Positions 47,201 to 59,200 of a stretch of DNA of 64,000 nt are shown piece by piece. The position numbers and the translations under genes are program-made. Every line of letters begins with the position of its first letter. Position 1 is the stretch's first letter. The notes under the pieces are model-generated. The model saw nothing but the letters and a program-made list of their open reading frames with translations, did not search any database and was not told the origin of the DNA. The stretch spans positions 349,678,413 to 349,742,412 of the forward strand of contig NC_080672.1 in the NCBI RefSeq assembly GCF_030247195.1, in the 5' to 3' direction. This DNA is from Topomyia yanbarensis. Lineage: Eukaryota > Arthropoda > Insecta > Diptera > Culicidae.

Positions 47201-50200
47201 ACTTGTAGCTCCTAATTGACAATGAATTGATTGAATTTGTTTTTTTTTTCATCCTCAACCGGGCGGAAGAAAGCATACAAACCCACTGCGACTGTAATTG
47301 GTCTGACGAAAGAAACCCGAGCAGGGTGAAGTATCATACTATTAGCAATTAATACTATTTTACTTTGCTAGCTTTTTTCCTAAAGGAAAAAATGGTTAAA
47401 CAAATTTACGCTTGAGGCCACAAGACCCAACTCAGAAAAGTTAGATTTGAATGTTTCGTGTTCCACTCGTCAGTAACTGATACCAACTTGCTGCTTGTTA
47501 GACATGGTGTGTGAACTGTTTGGATTTAGTGTCTAACTGGTGTTAGGTTAGATATATTGTCTACCTGGTAGCAAATTGGTATCAGTTACTGATGTCATGA
47601 AATACCGAGTTTTGAAGATTTATATAGATGATAACAGGGTAAAACACGTAAACGTAAAATAGGCTAAAAAACTAAAACACAGTATAATCTTCAAATCGTG
47701 TGAAATACACATAACATCGTAATTAAACGATAAATAATATTCGAAATTGTTTACAGAAAGTTCCTTGTTGATCCTTTCGTAGTTCTTGGTGAAATTGTGT
47801 AAAACTTTTGATTTGTGACAAAAATACAATTTTTAGAATGGATAAACGACGTGATATATCGCCGATATTTCGTAAAACTGTTTGTTTTGATTGTTTTAAC
47901 TACATCTGTCAACTAATAGTTGTAGTTTGTGGTTAGAATGGTGGAAAAGTATTTGGTTCAGCAGCCTTTCAAGACAATTTCTTAAAACAAGCTACAAAAT
48001 TTAATTGGATTTAAAAGCGCATAAAATTTTTTGTTCTTAGTGTAAAGATAGTTTTCTAATTACAATAACATTTCTAACTGTGTTGGGTATTGCTTAGTTC
48101 TTCTTTTCCTTTCTTCCTTATAGCAATTTTCGATATTTTCTGTGTACTCATAGTTTGATACATTGCCGTACTCGGGAAGTGAAAAAGGGCAAACTTGGAA
48201 CGCGCAATCAAACAGTTGGAGCATCAACACGCGTTTTATTGTTGTTTTCCTATTTTGAAATTTATTACCCGGAGCTCTTACGGTTTTGTCCGCCCGCAGC
48301 CGCCGCCACTCGGTGTTGGCCCTGCGCGTTGTAATTAATTTTAAATTGTTCAAATTTTTCACAGTGTATAATTAGCCCATAAGTAATGAAATGGACGCGT
48401 TGCTGCGCGCGCTTGCTACTAACTCTCAGAAGGTGATTTGTTCGTTTCTTTTTCTACTCCAACCTAGTCTTGTTTAAAATGTGCGGTTTTTCTAACAAGG
48501 CACCGCGGAATGAACCTGAGTGGAAGAAAAGAAATTTCAGAATGAGCTTCAAGCATTTTAACGGTTCTTTTAATTAGTTCTGTACGGTTTGATTCGGAGC
48601 TAGCCAAGGCATTGCGAGAAAACCATAGCAACTATGAGAAAAGAGGAAAAGAGAGAGATTCTTGCGCGTGTAAGCTGTTGATCTGCGAGTGAGATGAGTA
48701 AATTAGAATTTTTCCGTAGTGACCTTGACAGTCAGTAGGAATAGTTTTTCTCCCTTCAAAGCGTTGAATGTGTTTTACCGAAGAAATACATTTTGGTACC
48801 TTTGGCGGTACTTTGAGAATCAACTTGCCAATTAAGCCATATAGGAGTTTGCCTCATCCAACGAGATGCGGCACTGGTAGCCGTGTGCTAAAAGGCAATG
48901 AATCGAAACTGATTTCAGATTGTTTTTAACCTCTGTAGCGCATCCCATTTTGGTGTTGATGAAACATTGTAGCTTAACCCCATTGAATTAACCTCATTAA
49001 CATTATCGTTAGCTTTGTCTGTACATTTTTTACTATAATTTCATGTCAGTATGGTCTTTGTCTAATCATCATCCATATTATTCATGTCATATGAATATAC
49101 ACTCAAAAAATTGTTTTTATTTATTCCAAGCATTGCTAGAGCAACACGTTAACACAATTCACTCGATATAACATATAACAATCTAGAAAGTCTTTAACAT
49201 TATAAAATAATAAGCGTATTCTAGGCTGTTCATAAGACCAATAAGAATTATATATAAGAATTTATTCTTGGTATCCCAATTAATTGTAATTTTTAGCAAT
49301 CTAAAACGATATTCACACTCTTACGCACAACAAAAACACTCTTTGGATTACCTTTCTATTGGCTTCAAGGCATTCTCTTCATTTTGCTGCCCATAATCGC
49401 AAGTTAGAGTTCCACGAAAATAAGGAATCCCATAGAAAATAGGACAAATATGCTATTATGGGCAGTATATCTCTTAATTAACCCTCCGGCACACGCGCGA
49501 ATAGCTCCTCGAATGAGCAGCCGCTGGTGCAGGAAGAAGATTTCGCTAGAGTTTCGGAAGGTGTTGCATTAAATACAACGGCGCGAGTGTCGGAGGGTTA
49601 ACTTCAAATTAGATGTTCATGTGTAGCCTTTATTCTTTTTTTTTATTTTTATTTAACTCTGCACTAATACCTTTCCATAGTACCATATCTCATGATCATG
49701 TGTAAATGTTTTTTTTTTAACAAAACTCGTTCTCACGTAGTCTCCTACTAGTAGTGCTGCACAAGTTTAACTGATTCTAACTAAGAGATATTCTCGTTCT
49801 GTGATGCAACCACCAGGCAACATTACCAGACTACCAACCAATTGAAAACTACCGCTCCGAGGACGATGAAGATCGCGACCTAGAGGATCCAAGATGGACC
49901 CCCGGCATCTACATTGACAACGATCTGTTGATGTACCTGACCGCTGCTCGGTCAATTTCCGCATTTCAGGGCATGTGTGAAGAGGATGGTTGCATGGCAG
50001 CTAGTCGCGACGATACTACGATAAATGCATTTGATGTTGTAAGTGTGGCCTACCGAGTACTAAAAATCTGATTAAGACTTTATTGACTTTTCGTTTCTTC
50101 TATTCACACGTCTAGCTACATGATTCTGGTTACGACGCCGGTAAAGCACTAGAAGCTCTACTGAAGTGTCCGGTGACGAAGGGAATCGACAAAAAGTGGA

Positions 50201-53200
50201 CAGAGGAGGAAACCAAACGTTTCATCAAGGGGCTTCGCCAGTTTGGGAAGAATTTTTTTCGCATACACAAGGATCTACTGCCCCACAGAACTACGGTAAG
50301 TGATTTGGGACTTCAAAATGTTACAAGGATTTTTAATTATATAGGAATATGTGAAATGGAAAGGATTGATAAAAAAATTCAGCGAATTCAATTTTATTCA
50401 AGTATTTATCAAATTCAGTCGTAGTTCAGAGGAATTTTCACTTTTTCGCGCACCTTTCTAGTGCAATGCCCCCGATTTTACGGAGGTGTAAAATATCATT
50501 TATTTTTAATCGGTTTTCTTTGGCAAAACTCAAATAATTTACTACATGGTGGTGTTGATTTATGGTGTTGTTGTCCCAGTTCTATTTAAATTTTTATAAC
50601 CAATTTTGGTTAAAAAAAACATTACTGTTTTATAAAATAATTAATTGGAATCCTGAAAACACGATAAATCGTCGATCTTTCAAATGGAATTAATAGATTG
50701 AAAATCGAATTGCAATCTTTGAAGAAAACCGTCTTTGTAGTCAACATCATTGGTAACTGTCCAAACAAAAGAGATTTCTTCGGCAAAAATGTGTGCCAAT
50801 GAAAGTTACAAAAATCTCTAGAACAATGCATTTGTGAGAAATTAACACATGAAAAGATAATATAAGAAAACGGATTTTTCAAGAGCCACCTTTTCTTAAA
50901 TTTAAAAAAATGACGAAATAATCATTATAAATAGCTTTGATTTTTTTTATTTTGATTGTAGAGGTTTTAACATTAGGCCTCTTTTCGGGTTAGAGAAATT
51001 TTTTTTTGGAAAAATCTTCTGTGCGCAGGCTGGGAATCGAACCCAGGTGAGCTGCGTACGATTTACTAACTACGCTATGCCCGTCCTAGATAGCCTTGAT
51101 TATTCAGTAAAGTTATTTCACTTTAATTATTTTATAACATTGAAGAACATTGCGCAGGTAAAATTTATATATCTATAGGTTGATCCTCTGAACACCCAAA
51201 CCACCTTAATTCTATTAATTCGAAAAAGTGGACAACAAAATACTATTCAGTGTAGCAAAGCAAATTTTCAGGTTTTTGGTTTGTACTGGAAAATTAGTTC
51301 AAAGATTTATAGTGACGTCGTAATAATCGAAGGAGAATGTAAACAAAGAAAGGCTCGCGATCTTTCTTACGTCCTATTACAAATTTTCTCCAAAACTAGT
51401 CATTTTATGCAGCGTTGCGCATTCCCTTTTTCCGGATTATTAAAGTGTACAGTTCACCACTATCGGGCCATGCCTGAATCGATTCCTAGTCACACCAGGA
51501 GTTTTTGGTCCAAATTTGAGCCCAACCCGTGTGCACAGTGGTCGGAAACGCCAAAAACGTGAACTTAATTCATTAGAGGCCAAACCATCGAATATATTCA
51601 CAAGGTGTCTTTGGAGGAATTGCGCGTATGATAACAATTGAAATTAGGTACTTACTATGATCGAACTAAAAAAATTAACTTTTTACACTGACGAGGTAGA
51701 AAGTTGGTGTCTTCGACAAAGTTTTAGAAATGCTCGTAGTGAAGAATTTTGTCGAAGAACTTGAGCGTGTAGGACTAAATGTTATCGATTTATAAGGCGT
51801 TTTCTATGGCAACCCCCTTAAATCAAGTTTTTTTAATATAACTTTTTTCATTGACTTTTCGTGCAAACTATGTCCAAGACAAATGTGTAGGTATCAAAAC
51901 TACATAATATTGTCGAAGACTGTATGTAAAAATACTCATTCGTTTCATAGTCACAATGAAAAAAGTTATATTAAAAAAACTTGATTTAAGGGGGTTGCCA
52001 TAGAAAACGCCTTATAAATCGATAACCTTTAGTCCTACAAGCTCAAGTTCTTCAACAAAATTCTTCACTATGAGCATTTCTAAAACTTTGTCGAAGACAC
52101 CAACTTTCTACCTCGTCAGTGTAAAAATTATTTTTTTTAGTTCAATCATAGTAAGCCATGTCTAATTTCAATTGTTATCAGATTGTTGGAAATATCCATA
52201 CGAACATTTCCTCCAAAGACACCCTGTGAATATATTCGATGGTTTGGCCTCTAGTGAATAAAGTTCACGTTTTTGTCGTTTCCGACCACTGTGGTGTGGT
52301 GTCCGGCGGGCCAAAAATCTTTTTGCGCTATTTCAGCCAAGTATAGAACCATTAATAACCTGCTCCCATGTTGTAAGAGGCGACTAACAACATGCTTGGA
52401 GTTCCTAGGTCAGGGTATTGTTCCGTACCGAAGACTTAATCTGGACGGAATTTAAGGTTTTGCAGCACATTTTGTATTGAGTAAATCACTGACATATAAT
52501 CACCTTTTCTGATTTGCTACTCCCGATTGAGTACCAACGTTTTAAGTCTTCTGGCGGTTGTACAATAGCCGTAAACGATGAAGTCTAATTTCGTAAGCAC
52601 GGTATACTTCGTAGATTGCAGACTGATGACTCTCATTTCCAGCCAGACTACTTGAGGAGCATTGTTTGGGAATAACAATTGATCCAGTCCAAGCGAGAGT
52701 TTCGCATGAGAGCCACCATTGCGGGCCACGACCATCTTTACCGTAACTTAGGATGAGAAAGGAAGTGTTGATGTGGTACTTACTTAACGGAAGACCCCGA
52801 CTCAGTGACACTCCCATAAGTACCAATGATTGGGTAGTGGGTGGGTTGTTAGGATTCGCTTCAAGCAAGCGATGCGACTGAGACTATATTTTCGTGTATG
52901 TTTGAATAGTTTATTGACTGTAGGATACGTAAATCTTCTAGGTGTTTAAACTTTGGCTAATCGTTTATCGAGATTGTTTAATCGAAAACATCTTGAACTC
53001 CGGACATTCGGCTGTCGGGAGTGTTGTCGACAATGTAAAATGGACCGTAGACAATGAGTTTAAAAGTGATATGATGGAACATTCAAAAATTATGTCACGC
53101 AAAGATTACCCAATACTAACTAACTCCTCTGTCATACTACCACGTTATTTTTCCCCTTGGTCTAATACGAATTAAATTCTTTTAGTTTTTCCTTCATTTT

Positions 53201-56200
53201 GTGGTAGCACTTTTATGCCGCTACTCGCAAAAGTGTTCATGTTCTTGGGAATTTCCTATATACATGGCGCAATCGTGCGTAAAACGGCCGATTGCGTCAA
53301 AGCACATGACGTGCCCCCCCCCATTTATGTCACAATTAGTCATATCTCTTCCTCCTAATAGTGTGACAGAATCTATAAATGGTCCTTTTTGGTATAATCA
53401 TAAGCATGTTGAGATCCCGTATCTTGAAATTTTCTACCTCGTTCGAGTAAACGTTCCGATATTACAATGAAGACGCGAAACAGAAAAAATATAAATGCTG
53501 CGTTCCTAAACGATATTAACATCATGCACGAATCAAACACCCCCCGTTTCCAAATAGTACGTACTTATTCTTAGCTCAGTATAATTGACTGATGAGTTAA
53601 TGGACTAAAAGTAAAGCATTAAATATGACCATAAAAAAATTGTTCCTCGTGCTGAACTGATTACCGCAAATTGGTAATTGGATTTGAATTGATCTTGCGA
53701 ATTGTCAATTCTCCACCCTCATACATAATTCAAAGTTCATTCACTCAGACAAGACCATGCGTATTTCCCACCCGTATTAAGGATCCAGTGAATTCGTTTC
53801 CTAGTTGGTCAAATAAACACTAAACAAACAAATAAATTAGTTTGTTCAGTCTAAGGAAATGTCAGCTCGATTGGCATCAACCGGCGGATACGTGTTCCCT
53901 TACAATGTCATCAAATGAAAGTACATTTAAAACTACATACGACAAAATATGTGCAATTCAGAATATAACAAAATGAAGATTGCTTAATTATTTGCATTTA
54001 AAAAAAGATCGGACAAAATTAGTTGCATAACCAAGGTGGTTCATTTTCAAAGATAGCACTGCTGATGCATCACTGTATGAAAAATGGTGATAAGGGACGC
54101 GGACGAAAATAGCTGACCACCGCCAATAGCCGTAAACGATGAAGTCTAATTCTACACTAAGTAACAGCATATAATAATATACCGGCTCTTCCTCACCAAG
54201 GTATAACTTTCAAAGCTTTTGTTTAAAAACCGCATTTAAAAAAAGCAACATTTCAGGTAGAAAATTTATTGAATTGGTCTGAGATGATGCTGTCGAATCG
54301 CACAAAAAGTTTTTTGTGTGGCAAGCGATTTGTAGATGTGTCAAAATAAGCCATTTTTTAAAATTAAATCTGGAACCGTATACCGACAAATCCAAATTGG
54401 CAAATACCTTCAAAATTTACTTCTTGGGGTCTCATGAGGGTCTGACACTAGCTTTGTACTACTTTTGCTTTCCCAAACAGTGCTAAACATTTCAACACTT
54501 CAGAACTTCACTCTGTCAGAAAATGTAGGGCCATCAGAAACTAAAACTTCATAAAATCGCACTCCTGGTCCTTTCTTCAAAATAATCCAATGCAGTATTC
54601 TGTGTCACTCTTTCGAGTTTGAACGGTCTTTGACAGGATTATTCTTCTCCCAACCATTCTTCTTCTTGGCCACCGAAGGATCAAGAGCTCTTGTCGTTGT
54701 GCTTATTATATTTATTCTGGTTGCAGTTGATGACTGGAGGGTCCGACCAGCTACAGTCATATTTTCTCTGGTTCTAAACAATAGAATCACGTTGAAAGTA
54801 GTGTACTGCATTCGTACAATGATGCGCTATGTAACGCACTACCTCCGACATCTTGGATTAGCACTAAACAAGAGAAGAAGCGATTGTCGCTGGTTTGATT
54901 TTCCAGGTTTCAACTGTAACGATAATATTACGCATGATACACATATCGTTTGCAATTTGGCATTTAACCCAATTATGGAAACGTGCTGATAGGGAGAGTG
55001 GAGAAAAGCCCATTTCAAGGTTCACTTCAGCAGACCTCGAATGCGCGTAAAAACCCATAATCTTTTCTTACGTTTTTCAACTATTACAATGATCTCACAT
55101 AACAAGTTAACAAAATTACATACAAGATATACAGCATTACAGTAACATTACAGAAATATTTTCACATAATCTTATAAGCTAAATCAATCTCCTAATCACT
55201 AGAAACATAAAAATCGAAATGGTCATACACACTATTGAAAACATTACACATCGCCCTTATGGGTTCGTTCTGACCGTACTTTTTGGGGGGTACGTTGACG
55301 TTGATTTGTGAGAGAATATCTGGGGCATCCATTTGGCCAGTCAATATTTTCCCAAAAAATACCGAATATATTTCGCCTTTTTGCCAGAGTTTCCATATCG
55401 AGCAGACGACAGCGATCAATGTATGGTGGTAGCTCTGTTGGGTTACGCCACGGCAAAGTTCTAAGAGCAAGGCGGAGGAATCTTGCTTGTACTGCTTCAA
55501 TTCTGTTAGTCCAAATGCTCGTATAAGGACACCAAATGGCTGCGGAAGCTTCCTGGACAGATCGAACAAGTGAAAAATACAATGCCCGCAGACAATATGG
55601 ATTATTATGAAGCCAAGGTTTCTATTTCCCTGTGCTATAACGTGAGAGTAGTGGTTTCGGAATGTCAGTTGCGAGTCCAGGAGTACACCAAGGTCTCTGA
55701 TAACTAACACTCTCTCTAGCAATTGACTAGCGATGTTGTAGCTCCAGAGAATTGGATTTTTCTGCGCGTGAAAGATATTATAGAGTATTTGGACACACTG
55801 AGAGCCAACAAGTTTGCATTACACCAGTTACAGAGAGCATCTAGATGTCGCTGAAGTTCGATGCAGTCCTCTATTGACCGCACAATGAGAAAGAGTTTGA
55901 GATAATCAGCGTATGAGTTTACACCCTGGGGGTATAACATAGCAAACGTCGTCGAAGAATAAAGAAAAAAGCAACGGACCGAGATTGCTCCCTTGAGGTA
56001 CACCCGACAAGTTGATGAAGCTATATGACACGTTAGGTCCCAATTCTACAGACCGAGAACGATCTACAAGATATGATTTAAGCCATCCTGTAAAATTTGA
56101 TGGAGCACCCAGCTGCTCGATCTTTGCCAGAAGAAGAGAGTGGTCTACACGATCAAAGGCAGCTTTAAGATCAGTGTATATAGTGTCTACTTGTGATCCA

Positions 56201-59200
56201 TCTTCGATGTTTTTAATACAGTACGATATAAATTGGGCTAGATTGGTGGTTGTTGACCTGCCTGCAAAAAGCCATGTTGGTTCTTCGATATGTATGCTTT
56301 GGTCTCACGAAAAAGTATATTTCCTATTGGGATCTCAAAAAACTTTGATCCAGCGCAGAGCGAGGTTATGCCACGATAGTTCGCAACATTTTGCTTATTA
56401 CCTTTATTAAAAACTGGAAACATTACTGATTTTTTCCAACACACGGGAAACACTGATTGCGACAGCGATTGGTTGGAGATTAGTCGTAAAGGTGTACACA
56501 ATGCGCTTGCGCTTTTTTCAGTAATGGAAGGAATCCCATCTGACCCCACCGATGTAGAGGACTTTAACTTGCTTATGGCAGCTAGAATGTCTTCGTCAGT
56601 AAACTGAATGTTTCCAAAATTGATTACATCGCGAGGAACATCTTGTAGGCCACAGTCCACCTGAGTTGAGCTAGCCGATTCATTTTTAAACACACACGAG
56701 AAATGTTTTGCGAACAAGTTACAGATACCACTCGGAGTATTGGACGTTTCATTTGCGAAGAACATACTGGAAGGAAGCCCATTTTCTTTACGTTTCCCAT
56801 TTACAAAGGACCAAAACTGTTTTGGGTTTCATTTTAGGTTGGATTGGGTTTGTACTACGTGTCTTGAGCAGAAAAAGCGATTATATGTTTTGTAGCAGTT
56901 ACTGGCTATAGTGAACTCCCTTTTTGTGATCGGGTTTCGTCGAATAGTGTAATGTCGAAGCGCAGCAGCTCGCATTCTTTTCAGTTTACGTAGCCGGTTG
57001 TTGGACCATGCTAGTTTTGTTCGGGGACGAGGTGCAGGCACATGTATACTGAAAAGCTGTTTTAACACCAGTGAGAGTTTTTCTGCGGCAGCATCTACAT
57101 CGATTGCGAAATTCAAGAAAGTCTCCCAGTCGATTGTTTGTAGTAAGTTAGGAAGTCTAGAGAAGTCAGCCTTCGAAAAACTCCCCGACATCCTTGTCGT
57201 AGAGAACCAGCTTCGGACAAATCTGCGTTACCAGAAGTGAAGGATTATGTTCGTCTACAGCAACTAAAGGCTCAAGCGCCTCTGATACGGTACAGTTCAA
57301 TGAAGCTTATTCATTCATAAACAGGAGGTCCAGGATTCGATTTCGCCTATTATTCACTGTAGACATTTGTCGCATGTTCAGTGCGGACATTCCGTACAGT
57401 AAGATAGTACTCGCCCTCGAAAAGGTTGATTCAGAAGGGTCTGGAAAAGCATACCCGGAGGGAGTGCTCTTCCAAAAAAATCCAGGTTGGTTGTAATCAC
57501 CAAATAGTAGATGTGCCGTGTTGGGTTCAATCGAAGTTGCGATGTCAAGTGCGGAGTCTATGTGCTTCTGAATAATTTCTACATCACTTGCGGAATCGGG
57601 GGGAATATATACAATGGGAAAGTATACCTGGAGGGAGTGCTCTTCCAAAGAAATCCAGGTTGGTTGTAATCACCAAATAGTAGATGTGCCGTGTTGGGTT
57701 CATTGGAAGTTGCGATGTCAAGTGCGAAGTCTATGTGCTTCTGAATAATTTCTACATCACTTGCGGACACGGGGCGAATATATACAACACCCACACAGAG
57801 ATTAGTATAGGGGCCACGGATATTTACCCAGAGTTGTTCGAGATTGTGAGTGTCATTTTTGTGTTTGGATGAGAGTCGGTTGGAAACTGCAATGAGCACA
57901 CCACCACCACGTTTCTCCCTGCACTATTAGGATCGCGATCGTTACGATATACCGAGTACCTTGAGCCAAATAATTGGAGCGAGTTGATTTGATCATTCAG
58001 CCACGTTTCGGTCAGAACAATAACATCATGATCAACATCCGAAGCAGCGACGAACAGCTCATCGATTTTTGTGCGTAGCCCTCTCACGTTCTGATAGTAG
58101 ATTTTAAGATGTCCCTGCAAGTGTCGTCCTGACGGTTGAACGGTGGTAGATCGAGTGGTGGTGGAAGCAAACGCCTGTAATTGGGGTGGGCTTTCAACGG
58201 GGGCAGCATCTGTATGTCCTACTTCGGAAGGACATATACATTCATTGTATTTACCTGAGAAACGGATACAGGAATTCCATGTCCTTCGAGTTGGTCTGAC
58301 TTGTTTAGAGCGTTGTTATCTGACCGGAAAGGGTTGATGTCGTGTCCTTTAAGTTCTGTGGTAGACGGGTGGGTGTCAGTGACAGAGTTGACCTGATTAC
58401 GTCTGTTGGCAGGCTGTAATGGTGGATCAAACTCAGGGTGCGCAGTATCTCGAGTAGCTTCGGGAGGACATACACCCTCCTTAGCTTCACCTGACCGGGA
58501 AAGGTCGCCAGCATAACTTCCAAGTTCCATGGCAAACAGATGGGAGTCGGTGATGGAGTCCAGTTGATTCCGTTCGTTGGCAAACTTCAATTGTAGACCA
58601 AATTCAGGGCGCGCAGTATCTTGAATAGCTTCGGGAGGACATATACCCTCCTTAGCTTTACCTGCCCGGGAAAGGTCGCCGCCATAACTTCCAAATTCCA
58701 TGGCAAACAGATGAGAGTCGGCGATGGAGTCAAGCTGATTTCGTTCGTTGGCAAACTGCAATTGTAGAGCAAATTCAGGGCGCGCAGTATCTCGAATAGC
58801 TTCGGGAGGACATATACCCTCCTTAGCTTTACCTGACCGGGAAAGGTTGCCAGCATAACTTCCAAGTGCCATGGCAAACTAATGTGGCATATCTAACTCA
58901 GTTTGCCCCAAAATGGCGTTTGTCATAAGATAGCACAACAGCGACGGTATAACGTGCCAAATAGGTAAATTTCGACAGCTTATTCCGTGGTATCCAAATT
59001 GGCTAAAATTGCCACAGTTACGAGTTTTTTAATTTGCAGGTACCCTGTTAAAAGTGTACAGAACGTTCCTTGATTGTGTCTTCGCCTTGATTGTGTCTTC
59101 GCCTATACATACAAAGTTACTGATTTCATGTTTCCACATTCAACGTTATGTTTTGTTTCGCAAAACAAACGAATTTGGTTGATTAATGGTCTGGAACATC

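Larger units (their letters stand above)
38249..49816 (+). other. Gug intron 1, 11.6 kb, rich in inserted elements
   Basis: The intron starts GTAAAC and ends ACCACCAG. Elements listed separately lie at 40865, 41440, 42300, 43192, 44735, 45519, 45779, 46255, 46675 and 49482. Nothing was recognised in 38249-40860, 43500-44730 or 47080-49480 apart from short inverted repeats (for example TCAGTAACTGATACCAACTT near 47470, inverted near 47580). No additional Gug coding exon is needed, because the ELM2 sequence is continuous across the junction. Confidence 0.85.
55100..58900 (-). mobile_element. CR1/Jockey-group LINE, antisense to Gug, about 3.8 kb
   Basis: Reading from 58900 down to 55100 are a tandemly repeated 5' segment, an endonuclease, a reverse transcriptase and a C-terminal region, the order of APE-type LINEs. 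The 3' end near 55100-55140 contains a short 'cattacagtaac/tatattacag'-like microsatellite rather than poly(A). That would fit the CR1 group, but the clade is uncertain. Frames are broken several times. Confidence 0.8.

Noticed and set aside
51020..51088. Functional tRNA gene on the minus strand
   Set aside because: A and B boxes are present, but the ends do not form an acceptor stem and an A-rich, non-tRNA body follows, so a tRNA-derived SINE is the better reading.
52564..52590. rRNA fragment (contains AGCCGTAAACGATGAAG)
   Set aside because: The short resemblance to a bacterial 16S word does not extend, and the segment is part of repeat family B in several places.
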